A stretch of DNA of 12,260 nt from an uncultured Clostridia bacterium. Lineage in GTDB: Bacteria > Bacillota > Clostridia > Oscillospirales > CAG-272. Positions 1 to 6,041 of the stretch are shown here, in pieces. The translations under genes were made by a program, and so were the position numbers. The DNA lies in assembly GCA_905235755.1 (NCBI GenBank), contig CAJONA010000023.1:1-12260 (forward strand). Direction: 5' to 3'. Under the pieces are notes generated by a model. It was given only the letters and a program-made list of their open reading frames with translations, had not been told where the DNA came from and searched no databases. The first letter of the stretch is position 1; every line of letters begins with the position of its first letter.

Positions 1-2
1 TA

Positions 3-788
3 GAGCGGGTCAGGAGCGCCGACGAAAAGCTCATGGGAACCATCGACAGGCTTAAGCCCGCAGCTGTCCTTGAACTCATAAGAAGCAACAAAAATCCTCT
101 TGAGATGACGCTGGATGAGCTCTCAAACGAACTGTCCGGCAATGATAAGGATCCGGACAGGAATGCACAGAAATACTCCAAATTCCTTTACAAGCTTGAG
201 AAGAATAATGAGATAACTCCCGAGGAGAAGCAGAGCTACATAGGAATATACAGGCTTTTTGCACAGCTGAAAAAGACCGATAATGCTGCCATAGGCGCAG
301 TCCTTGATACGGGCGCGGAAATGACGATACGAAACCTCCTTTCCGCACTAAGGACCATTCAGGCAAAGAAGGGCGGCATGGACGTCAAGGTAGATGACTC
401 CCTTCAGGGTGTCGAAGCTATGCAGACGGATACAGTGAACATAGATGCTCAGATAGATGCGGCATTTAAATATTACAGCGCAAAGGCTGATATCGTATAT
501 GACAATCTGGAGCCCGAAAAGCTCCACGCGGCAAAACCCGACGACGATACACTTCTTGATGATCTTGCAAAGAGGCTTTCGGGAGAGAGCCTTGACGAAG
601 AGGCAGAGCGGCTCTACTACAGGGAGCAGGCAGAGAACACAAGGAGGATCACACAGGGAAGGTCCGCCGAGAGCGCTGAGGCAGTCGAGCGTTGCGAGAA
701 CGTCCTCCGACATTTCAACGCCGCGAATGACGCTTTCGCCTTCGGAAAGTCCCGCGCAGATGAGCAGGCGGTGAGCCATGCTTTTTGA
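3..788 (+). CDS. Fragment of a DUF6240-like protein, fused to an out-of-context tail
   Basis: The frame is open from the left edge, so the ATG at 33 is probably internal and the real start lies outside the window. The sequence is acidic and helical. A block around residues 60-125 of the ATG-33 numbering (EEKQSYIGIYRLFAQLKK, AAIGAVLDTGAEMTIRNLLSALRT, VDDSLQGVE) resembles DUF6240 proteins, which occur near flagellar genes in Lachnospiraceae and relatives; this recognition is from memory and moderate. From about position 662 to the stop at 786-788 the frame runs antisense through the start of aroA, so the last 42 or so residues are not authentic. Of 13 Arg codons before the join, nine are AGG, one AGA, two CGG and one CGA, with no CGC or CGT, unlike the CGC-rich genes to the right. 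No function is assigned beyond the family resemblance. Confidence 0.55.
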   Translation, partial: ERVRSADEKLMGTIDRLKPAAVLELIRSNKNPLEMTLDELSNELSGNDKDPDRNAQKYSKFLYKLEKNNEITPEEKQSYIGIYRLFAQLKKTDNAAIGAVLDTGAEMTIRNLLSALRTIQAKKGGMDVKVDDSLQGVEAMQTDTVNIDAQIDAAFKYYSAKADIVYDNLEPEKLHAAKPDDDTLLDDLAKRLSGESLDEEAERLYYREQAENTRRITQGRSAESAEAVERCENVLRHFNAANDAFAFGKSRADEQAVSHAF

Positions 789-842
789 CGGCGGCGCTTT
801 GATCGTGCCCGAAAGCGTCGACGGGGCAATTTTAACTTTCAC
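663..842 (-). CDS. aroA: EPSP synthase (AroA), N-terminal 60 residues only, cut at the junction
   Basis: AroA transfers the enolpyruvyl group of PEP to shikimate-3-phosphate. The first 60 residues are an unmistakable EPSP synthase start: GTIKAPPSKSMAHRLLICA carries the substrate-binding Lys20, Ser21 and Arg25, and SEDVLATLDCLSALG follows at 45-59. The start is a GTG at 840-842, inside the end of aroQ (11-nt overlap), with AAAGGAGA upstream. After Gly60 the frame stays open to 348, but that part is Cys/Leu-rich, does not resemble AroA, and is antisense to the DUF6240-like gene. AroA proteins are usually about 420-430 residues, so roughly 85% is missing. It is either a real truncation or, more likely, an assembly join. 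It is the last visible gene of the pheA-aro operon. Confidence 0.85.
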
Positions 843-1269
843 CGTGTTTCTCCTTTAAATACGCTATCGCTTCCGTATAGCCGTTTGTGCCGTGTCCCGA
901 GATCGTCATCTCGCATGCGGCGCGGATAAAGCTGACCTGACGGAAATCCTCTCTTGACGACACGTCTGAGATATGCACCTCTACCGTCGGTATGCCGACG
1001 GCTTTGAGCGCGTCGAGGAGGGCAATGCTGGTGTGCGTGTATGCGCCGGGATTGATGACGATGCCGTCGGCTTTTTTATAAGCCGCCTGTATCTTGTCGA
1101 CGAGGTCCCCTTCGTGATTTGACTGATAGATCTCGCAATTGACGCCGATGTTTTCGCAGAAGGCGGAGATCTTTTCGCACAGCGAAGCGTACGTTTCTTT
1201 TCCGTAAATGTCGGGCTCGCGTATGCCGAGCATGTTTATATTCGGGCCGTTTATTACAAGGATATTCAT
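832..1269 (-). CDS. aroQ: Type II 3-dehydroquinate dehydratase
   Basis: This enzyme removes water from 3-dehydroquinate to give 3-dehydroshikimate, the third shikimate pathway step. At 145 residues it has the normal length for the small dodecameric type II enzyme. The N-terminal NILVINGPNINMLG, Arg17 and catalytic Tyr22 (IYG), the NPGAYTHTS substrate loop at 73-81, the EVH motif with catalytic His99, and the C-terminal ISGHGTNGY are all present. The position after HIS is Asp rather than the Asn seen in many family members. The ATG overlaps the stop of aroE-aroK by 4 nt (ATGA), which suggests translational coupling, and AAAGGA lies about 10 nt upstream. The gene end contains the start codon of aroA. 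Confidence 0.97.
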   Translation of the reverse strand: MNILVINGPNINMLGIREPDIYGKETYASLCEKISAFCENIGVNCEIYQSNHEGDLVDKIQAAYKKADGIVINPGAYTHTSIALLDALKAVGIPTVEVHISDVSSREDFRQVSFIRAACEMTISGHGTNGYTEAIAYLKEKHGES

Positions 1270-2507
1270 TTTAAATGTTTCCTTTCGATCTCGTTTGCCG
1301 CCTCTATGGCGGTGCCGTTGTTGATTATCGTCTCGTCAGCCGCCGCTTTGTAGACGTCGTATCTTTCGTAATAGCGCCGCTTCATTGTCTCTATGTCGCG
1401 GGCGAGCGGACGGTCGAACGTCGGCGTCAGCAGGTCGGGCGAACGGTCGAGCCAATACAGCTTGCCGTTAAGACGGAGTTTTTCAACGTTTTCCGTAAAG
1501 AGAGGCACGCCGCCGCCCGTGGCGATAACGGCGCCGCTTTCTTTTGCGATTTCATTTACCACCTCGCGCTCCATCTCGCGGAAGCGTCCCTCGCCGTATT
1601 TATCGAATATTTCGGCAATTTCCATGCCGGAGCGCTCGACGATGAGCTTGTCCGTATCGTAAAACGGGCGGCCGAGCCGCTTTGAGAGGAGATTTCCGAC
1701 TGTGCTTTTTCCGCTCGACGCCATTCCGATGAGAACGATGTTACGGCGCTCGGCGGATATTTCGGAGAATATCCTGTCCGCTGTGCCGTCGGGGAGCTTT
1801 TCGCCGAGAAAATGCTCGGCTGCGAGCACGCCCTGCGTCACGAGCATATAAAGTCCCGATTCCGCTTTTATGCCATTTTCGCGGCATTTCAGTACAAGAC
1901 GTGTGTTAAGCGGATTGAACACCGCGTCGAACACCCCCGAAAGGCGCGGAAAAGCGCATATATCTATCGGTATTCCGTCGATATTCGGGTACATTCCGAC
2001 GGGGGATGTGTTTATTATTATTTCGGCGTCCGAGTGCGCCGAATACGCTTCTTCATATGTGAGCGCGCCGCCTTTGCCGCTGCGGCTTACGCGGTGAATT
2101 TCACTTGCACCGAGGTCTTTTGCGACCGCGACGGCGGTGTTGCTCGTTCCGCCCGTGCCGAGAATGAGCGTCTTTTTTCCGCATATCTCGATGCCTGCGC
2201 GGATTATCTGCGCGCGCATCCCTCCGAAATCGGTGTTATATCCGCAGAGCTTTCCGTCGCGGTTGACAATGGTGTTGACCGCGCCGATGCTTTTTGCCAT
2301 CTCGTCTATAACGTCGAGATACGGTATGACAGTCTGTTTGTACGGGATAGTCACGTTTATACCGCGAAAATCGCGCCGACGCATAAACGCGTCAACGTCG
2401 CTCGGCGGCAGTTCGCGCAGGGTATATTCGTATCTTCCTATCCTTTTGTGAATATCGACCGAGAAGCTGTGCCCGAGGGGATTGCCGATGCATCCGTATT
2501 CCATCAT
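1266..2507 (-). CDS. aroE-aroK: Bifunctional shikimate dehydrogenase-shikimate kinase fusion (AroE-AroK)
   Basis: One 413-residue chain carries two consecutive enzymes: NADP-dependent reduction of 3-dehydroshikimate, then ATP phosphorylation of shikimate. Residues 1 to about 250 are AroE: SxS shikimate-binding serines 14 and 16, NVTIPYK with catalytic Lys57, NTDF with Asp93, the nucleotide loop GTGGTS at 117-122, an SRS cofactor loop at 141-143, NTSPVGMYP at 166-174 and the GLYMLVTQG helix near 218-226. Residues about 255-413 are AroK: Walker A GMASSGKS at 261-268, DTD at 284-286, FRE with Arg310, GGG at 331-333, lid RPLAR at 366-370 and Arg382. The linker is only a few residues. Both halves keep their key residues, so both should be active. 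ATG at 2505-2507 (or the next ATG) follows GAGGTGA and overlaps aroC by 4 nt. Confidence 0.95.
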   Translation of the reverse strand: MMEYGCIGNPLGHSFSVDIHKRIGRYEYTLRELPPSDVDAFMRRRDFRGINVTIPYKQTVIPYLDVIDEMAKSIGAVNTIVNRDGKLCGYNTDFGGMRAQIIRAGIEICGKKTLILGTGGTSNTAVAVAKDLGASEIHRVSRSGKGGALTYEEAYSAHSDAEIIINTSPVGMYPNIDGIPIDICAFPRLSGVFDAVFNPLNTRLVLKCRENGIKAESGLYMLVTQGVLAAEHFLGEKLPDGTADRIFSEISAERRNIVLIGMASSGKSTVGNLLSKRLGRPFYDTDKLIVERSGMEIAEIFDKYGEGRFREMEREVVNEIAKESGAVIATGGGVPLFTENVEKLRLNGKLYWLDRSPDLLTPTFDRPLARDIETMKRRYYERYDVYKAAADETIINNGTAIEAANEIERKHLK

Positions 2508-3601
2508 TTATCACCTCGCAAATAATCCGTGCCGTAGCGCATCGCGAGAAGATCGCCTATCACGAGCGCCGCGACGGCGTCGACGACGGCGCGGGCGCGG
2601 TGTACTATCGCGGGATCGTGCCTGCCGAAAACGGATAGAGACGCGTTTTCTTTTGAGAATATATCGACGGTTTGCTGCGCCTTTGAGATGGACGGCGTCG
2701 GTTTTACGGCGCACGAGAATATTATCGGCATTCCGTTTGTTATGCCGCCGAGCACACCGCCGTTGTTGTTTGTCTTTGTATATATGCCGCCGTTTTCGGC
2801 ATAAAACGCGTCGTTTGCCTCGCTGCCGAGCATATCGGACATATCAAATCCGCTTCCGAACTCTATTCCCTTGACGGCGGGTATGCCGAACACGGCGCGC
2901 GCAAGCGCCGATTCGACGCCGTCAAACCACGGCTCGCCGACGCCTGCCGGAACGCCGAGTATCGCGCATTCAAGCACGCCGCCGACGCTGTCGCCGCTTT
3001 CTTTTGCTTTAATTATCGCCTCTTGCATGCGTTCGCCGGCAGCCGTGTCGAGCGTGGGGAACGGAGCGTATTCGAGCGATTTTATATCATCGGCAATGTT
3101 TTCAAATCCCCTGTCAGAGATCTTGGCACAGCGTTTGATATGCGTGCCGATGAGTATGCCTTTTTCTTTGAGCGCGCTCTCGACTATCGCTCCCGCAGCT
3201 ACGAGCGGTGCCGTCAGCCTTCCGCTGAAATGACCGCCGCCGCGATAGTCCTCAAAGCCGTGATATTTTTCGTGCGCCGTCATATCCGCGTGACCGGGAC
3301 GCGCGAGCGCGCGCGTCTTTTCATAATCGCCGCTGTTTTTGTTTTCGTTCGGTATTATCACACACAGGGGCGCGCCCGTCGTTTTGCCCTCGAAAACGCC
3401 GCTGATCAAACTGAACTCGTCATTTTCTTTGCGCGGCGTCGATATGCTGCCGACGGGGCGGCGCAGGGCGAGACGCGAAGCGATGTAATCTTTGTCGATA
3501 TTTATCCCCGGCGCGAGTCCGTCGATGACGGCTCCGATCATTTCGCCGTGGCTTTCGCCGAACAGGGTGAGCGTTATACTGTTGCCGAAAGTATTTTTCA
3601 T
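2504..3601 (-). CDS. aroC: Chorismate synthase
   Basis: It converts EPSP to chorismate by trans-1,4 elimination of phosphate, using reduced FMN. The 365-residue length is normal. Visible signatures are GESHG with His18 at 15-19, RPGHAD at 101-106, the GGGHFSGRLTA block at 121-131, NNNGGVLGGITNG at 278-290 and GRHDP at 326-330. There is no fused flavin reductase domain, so it is probably the monofunctional bacterial type needing externally supplied reduced flavin (inference). The start lies 4 nt after the aroB stop, with a GGGGG-type ribosome binding site inside the end of aroB. The stop overlaps the aroE-aroK start. The operon order puts AroC ahead of the enzymes that make its precursors. Confidence 0.97.
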   Translation of the reverse strand: MKNTFGNSITLTLFGESHGEMIGAVIDGLAPGINIDKDYIASRLALRRPVGSISTPRKENDEFSLISGVFEGKTTGAPLCVIIPNENKNSGDYEKTRALARPGHADMTAHEKYHGFEDYRGGGHFSGRLTAPLVAAGAIVESALKEKGILIGTHIKRCAKISDRGFENIADDIKSLEYAPFPTLDTAAGERMQEAIIKAKESGDSVGGVLECAILGVPAGVGEPWFDGVESALARAVFGIPAVKGIEFGSGFDMSDMLGSEANDAFYAENGGIYTKTNNNGGVLGGITNGMPIIFSCAVKPTPSISKAQQTVDIFSKENASLSVFGRHDPAIVHRARAVVDAVAALVIGDLLAMRYGTDYLRGDK

Positions 3602-3605
3602 TATC

Positions 3606-4613
3606 TTACCCCCATGTCTCCGTTACTTTTTTTATGAGCGTATCGACAGATGCTTTCTCCGTGTTGTACTTGCCTATCTTGTCGACGGTGATGACGTTTA
3701 CAAAGCCGCCCGACGCCTTTTTGTCGTGGAGCATCGCGGCGCATACCGCGTCTGTGTCGCCGTCATACGTCGTCGGCAGCCCGACCTTTTTGAGCACGGC
3801 GACGATCCTTTCTCTCGCCTCGCCGACAGACATCGGTATCATTCCGAGCGCGACGCACTCGCCGTGATAGAGTTTTCCGCCCTGCTCGCTCTCGATTCCG
3901 TGACCTATCGTGTGTCCGAAATTGAGCGTTTGCCTGAGGCCCGATTCATGTTCGTCAAGCTCGACGACGCGCTTTTTTATGTTCAGCGATCCGATTATTA
4001 TTTTTTCGATGTTCGCTTTGACGTCTTCGTTTTCAATAAGCTCGAACAACTCTTTGTCGAACGTCGCCGCCATTTTTATCGCTTCCGCGAGGCCGCTGTT
4101 AAATTGCCGATCCGACAGCGTATTCAGCACGTCGGGATCGATAAGCACCGCTTTCGGGCGGTAAAACGCGCCGACGACGTTCTTTATGCCCTTGAAATTT
4201 ATCGCGGTTTTGCCGCCTATGGACGAGTCTATCTGCGAAAGGAGCGTCGTCGGCACATTGTAGAAATCGACGCCGCGCATATATGACGATGCGACGAACC
4301 CCGCGAGGTCTCCGACAACTCCGCCGCCGACGGCGACGACGGCGTCGCCTCTTTCAAATCCTGCCGACAGCATTTTTTCAAGCAAAGCGAGATATGTCTC
4401 GGGGCTTTTGCTTGTCTCGCCCTGCGCCACGGTCACGACTGTCGGCGCCTTGCAAAACGAAGCGATCTTTTCCGAGTATTCCGCCGGGACTCCGTCGTCC
4501 GTTACGACGAGTACGCGCCTGTTCAGGTCAAACAGCTTGTCCGCTTTTTCCATCGCGCCGCGCTCGACGACAACGTCGTATCCGCCCGAGCCGAGAGATA
4601 TGTGTAAATTCAT
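3606..4613 (-). CDS. aroB: 3-dehydroquinate synthase
   Basis: It cyclises DAHP to 3-dehydroquinate with NAD and a divalent metal, the second shikimate pathway step. At 335 residues it is slightly shorter than many AroB proteins. The NAD-binding GGGVVGDLAGF at 96-106, VPTTLLSQIDSSIGGKTAIN at 120-139, and the metal ligands Glu177 (SGLAEAIK), His234 (NFGHTIGHG) and His250 (YHGE) are all present. The ATG lies 18 nt after the pheA stop with GAAAGG about 11 nt upstream. It is the second structural gene of the operon read from the attenuator at 5749-5899. Confidence 0.97.
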   Translation of the reverse strand: MNLHISLGSGGYDVVVERGAMEKADKLFDLNRRVLVVTDDGVPAEYSEKIASFCKAPTVVTVAQGETSKSPETYLALLEKMLSAGFERGDAVVAVGGGVVGDLAGFVASSYMRGVDFYNVPTTLLSQIDSSIGGKTAINFKGIKNVVGAFYRPKAVLIDPDVLNTLSDRQFNSGLAEAIKMAATFDKELFELIENEDVKANIEKIIIGSLNIKKRVVELDEHESGLRQTLNFGHTIGHGIESEQGGKLYHGECVALGMIPMSVGEARERIVAVLKKVGLPTTYDGDTDAVCAAMLHDKKASGGFVNVITVDKIGKYNTEKASVDTLIKKVTETWG

Positions 4614-4631
4614 AAATTTACGCGCCTTTCT

Positions 4632-5729
4632 TTATTTTTTGAGATCCGTTTCCACCGAATAATGCCCGACCACTTTGAGCATATCGCAATTTTCGGACAG
4701 CTCTTCGAGCATCGCGCGTCCTTTTTCGGACGACTCGTCGCCCTCCGCCTCCGCGTAGAAGTAGTATTTCCATGCGAGCTCTTTCATCGGGCGCGAACGC
4801 AGCACTTTCAGGTTGAAATCGTACTTTCCTATCACACCGAGCGCCGTTGCGAGCGCGTTTGCCACGTTTTTGACGGTGAACATCAGCATAAAATTGTTCT
4901 TTTCGTGTTTTCTGACCTTGTTTTCGACGCGCGAGAATACGGCAAAACGCGTCGTGTTCGTCGCGCTCTCGTTGATGTCGTGATCGAGGATCTCGAGCCC
5001 GTAAAGCGCAGCCGTCTCCTCGCTCGCTATCGCGGCTGTGCTTTTGTCGCCGCTTTCGGCGACAAACTGTGCGGCGCGGGCGGTATTTGCCGCCTGCTTT
5101 GCCTCGTATCCGTGTTTTCTTATATAGCCGGCGCACTGATCGAGCGCCTGCGGATGACTTATGACGGTTTTGATGTCGCTCGCCTTCGCTCCTTTGACTC
5201 CGAGCAAGCTGTGCGAAATTTGCAGGCTGTAAACGCCCGATACATAGAGATTGCCACCGAACATAAGGTCCATGACCTGCCCGACCTCGCCGGCATAACT
5301 GTTTTCTATCGGGAGCACGGCGCAGTCGCATTCGCCCGACACGACGGCGTCATACGCGTCGATGAAGCTCGCGTACGAGACGTGACTGCCGTCGGGGAAT
5401 ATTCGCGTCGCGGCGATGTGCGCGAACGCGCCCTCCACGCCGCTGTACGCGACTTTTACGCCTTCCATCAGCTTGTGCTGGTACTGTTTTGAAAGCTCGA
5501 TGGTGTTTTTTAAGAAGTTTATATAGTACGAGCGTATATCTTCGCTTTGAATGTACGAGGCGTTGCGCGAGATGATCTCCGCCTCTCTGTCGCTGTCTGT
5601 GACGGGCAGGGAATGTTCTATCTTATACATCGCCACGTCGTGAACGGCGCTCATGCGCTTTTCAAACAGGGAGGCGATCTCCCTGTCCGTCTCGTTTATA
5701 GTCTTTCTCGCTTTTTCCAAATCTTTCAC
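4632..5729 (-). CDS. pheA: P-protein: chorismate mutase-prephenate dehydratase with ACT domain
   Basis: It takes chorismate to prephenate and then phenylpyruvate, the committed route to Phe. I chose the GTG at 5727-5729 (365 residues): AGAGG lies 6 nt upstream and the mutase helix begins at once. A longer in-frame GTG at 5775-5777 has no ribosome binding site and sits in the terminator loop. An AroQ-class chorismate mutase spans about 1-90 (Arg8, Arg25, Lys36, Asp45, Arg48, Glu49). Prephenate dehydratase spans about 92-265 (GVEGAFAH, PIENS at 140-144, NTTRF at 258-262). The ACT domain spans about 280-359; the usual GAL and ESRP Phe-binding motifs read NAL (291-293) and RSRP (311-314). First structural gene after the leader attenuator. 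Confidence 0.95.
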   Translation of the reverse strand: MKDLEKARKTINETDREIASLFEKRMSAVHDVAMYKIEHSLPVTDSDREAEIISRNASYIQSEDIRSYYINFLKNTIELSKQYQHKLMEGVKVAYSGVEGAFAHIAATRIFPDGSHVSYASFIDAYDAVVSGECDCAVLPIENSYAGEVGQVMDLMFGGNLYVSGVYSLQISHSLLGVKGAKASDIKTVISHPQALDQCAGYIRKHGYEAKQAANTARAAQFVAESGDKSTAAIASEETAALYGLEILDHDINESATNTTRFAVFSRVENKVRKHEKNNFMLMFTVKNVANALATALGVIGKYDFNLKVLRSRPMKELAWKYYFYAEAEGDESSEKGRAMLEELSENCDMLKVVGHYSVETDLKK

Positions 5730-5748
5730 TTTTGACCTCTTTTCCGAT

Positions 5749-5792
5749 AAAAAACCACCGCTGTCGTCAAAAAGCACGAAAAGCAGCGGTGG
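5749..5792 (-). terminator. Intrinsic terminator of the pheA attenuator
   Basis: On the minus strand CCACCGCTG (5792-5784) pairs perfectly with CAGCGGTGG (5763-5755), nine bp, followed directly by UUUUUU (5754-5749). The 20-nt loop can add a short TCGT/ACGA helix after a bulge. It lies between the leader peptide stop (5822) and the pheA start (5729). Most transcripts would therefore end before pheA unless the hairpin is prevented from forming. Confidence 0.92.
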
Positions 5793-5864
5793 ATATCAAC
5801 ATTTGCAAATCGGGAATACGTTTAAATCAAACCCCCGAAAGTAACATTGCGATCCATCGCTTTT
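5779..5864 (-). promoter_or_regulatory. Predicted antiterminator fold of the pheA leader
   Basis: Leader codons 13-16 contain AGCGATGGAT (5861-5852), which can pair with ATCCACCGCT (5794-5785), the flank and 5' arm of the terminator: nine of ten positions match, with one A-C mismatch. AAAA (5864-5861) can add pairs with UUUU at 5782-5779 beyond a bulge. An inner helix TCGGG (5838-5834) with CCCGA (5814-5810) would close the intervening loop, which contains the leader stop codon. The same left arm can instead fold on itself as GCGA-tgga-TCGC (5860-5849). The pairings are read by eye; energies were not computed. Confidence 0.6.
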
Positions 5865-5899
5865 GTAAAGTAATAAAAGTAATAATAACTGCTGAACAT
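5822..5899 (-). CDS. Aromatic leader peptide of the pheA-aro operon (25 aa)
   Basis: ATG at 5897-5899 opens a 25-codon ORF ending in TAA at 5822-5824. It begins MFSSYYYFYYFTK: codons 5-11 are TAT TAT TAC TTT TAT TAC TTT, seven aromatic codons in a row. In total there are five Tyr and four Phe in 25 residues and no Trp. GAGG (5911-5908) sits 8 nt before the ATG. The ORF starts about 22 nt after the predicted transcription start and is followed by a terminator and then pheA. That is the layout of E. coli pheL, trpL and hisL. The peptide itself is not expected to have a function; ribosome position on the aromatic codons would decide whether the downstream terminator forms. It is too short for ordinary gene callers. 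Confidence 0.88.
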   Translation of the reverse strand: MFSSYYYFYYFTKAMDRNVTFGGLI

Positions 5900-5927
5900 A
5901 TTGATTACCTCGTTGAATAGTAATTTC

Positions 5928-5956
5928 ATTATATACTTGACGGCAATGGTTGTCAA
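5928..5956 (-). promoter_or_regulatory. Sigma-A promoter of the pheA-aro operon
   Basis: A perfect TTGACA (5956-5951) and TATAAT (5933-5928) are separated by 17 bp, which is full consensus. Transcription should start near 5921 and run into the leader peptide ORF. The full-consensus match suggests a strong promoter whose output is trimmed at the attenuator, not at initiation (inference). The preceding gene has its own terminator at 6011-6037, so the operon is independent of it. Confidence 0.9.
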
Positions 5957-6006
5957 GTGTTTTGGCAAAAAATCCGATTTTTTCACGCAGCGGCCGCATA
6001 AAACGC

Positions 6007-6037
6007 AAAATAAAAGGCGCGGAGCTTTCTCCGCGCC
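6007..6037 (-). terminator. Terminator of the SPOCS/LysM gene
   Basis: A perfect 9-bp stem GGCGCGGAG/CTCCGCGCC (6016-6024 with 6029-6037) with a 4-nt loop is followed on the minus strand by UUUUAUUUU. It starts 4 nt after the stop codon at 6042-6044 and separates that gene from the pheA promoter. Confidence 0.9.
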
Positions 6038-6041
6038 GTAT

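Noticed and set aside
348..662. C-terminal part of the minus-strand frame that continues from aroA
   Set aside because: The sequence is Cys/Leu-rich, does not resemble AroA, and is antisense to a better coding frame; it is an accidental extension across the junction.
5730..5777. Longer pheA start at the GTG at 5775-5777
   Set aside because: It has no ribosome binding site, lies in the terminator loop, and adds residues not typical of chorismate mutase; the GTG at 5727-5729 has AGAGG at a good distance.
5820..5905. A leucine-rich leader in another frame (QQLLLLLLLY)
   Set aside because: The shifted frame reads seven Leu codons over the same bases, but it has no start codon with a ribosome binding site downstream of the predicted transcription start. 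The Phe/Tyr frame has both and matches the pathway of the downstream genes.
5749..5921. A T-box riboswitch in front of pheA
   Set aside because: The leader is only about 170 nt, has no recognisable stem I or T-box sequence (AGGGUGGNACCGCG type), and instead contains a well-placed ribosome binding site and an aromatic ORF.
6016..6037. The hairpin at 6016-6037 as a regulatory element of the pheA operon
   Set aside because: It lies upstream of the pheA promoter and carries a U-tract only in the orientation that ends the SPOCS/LysM gene.
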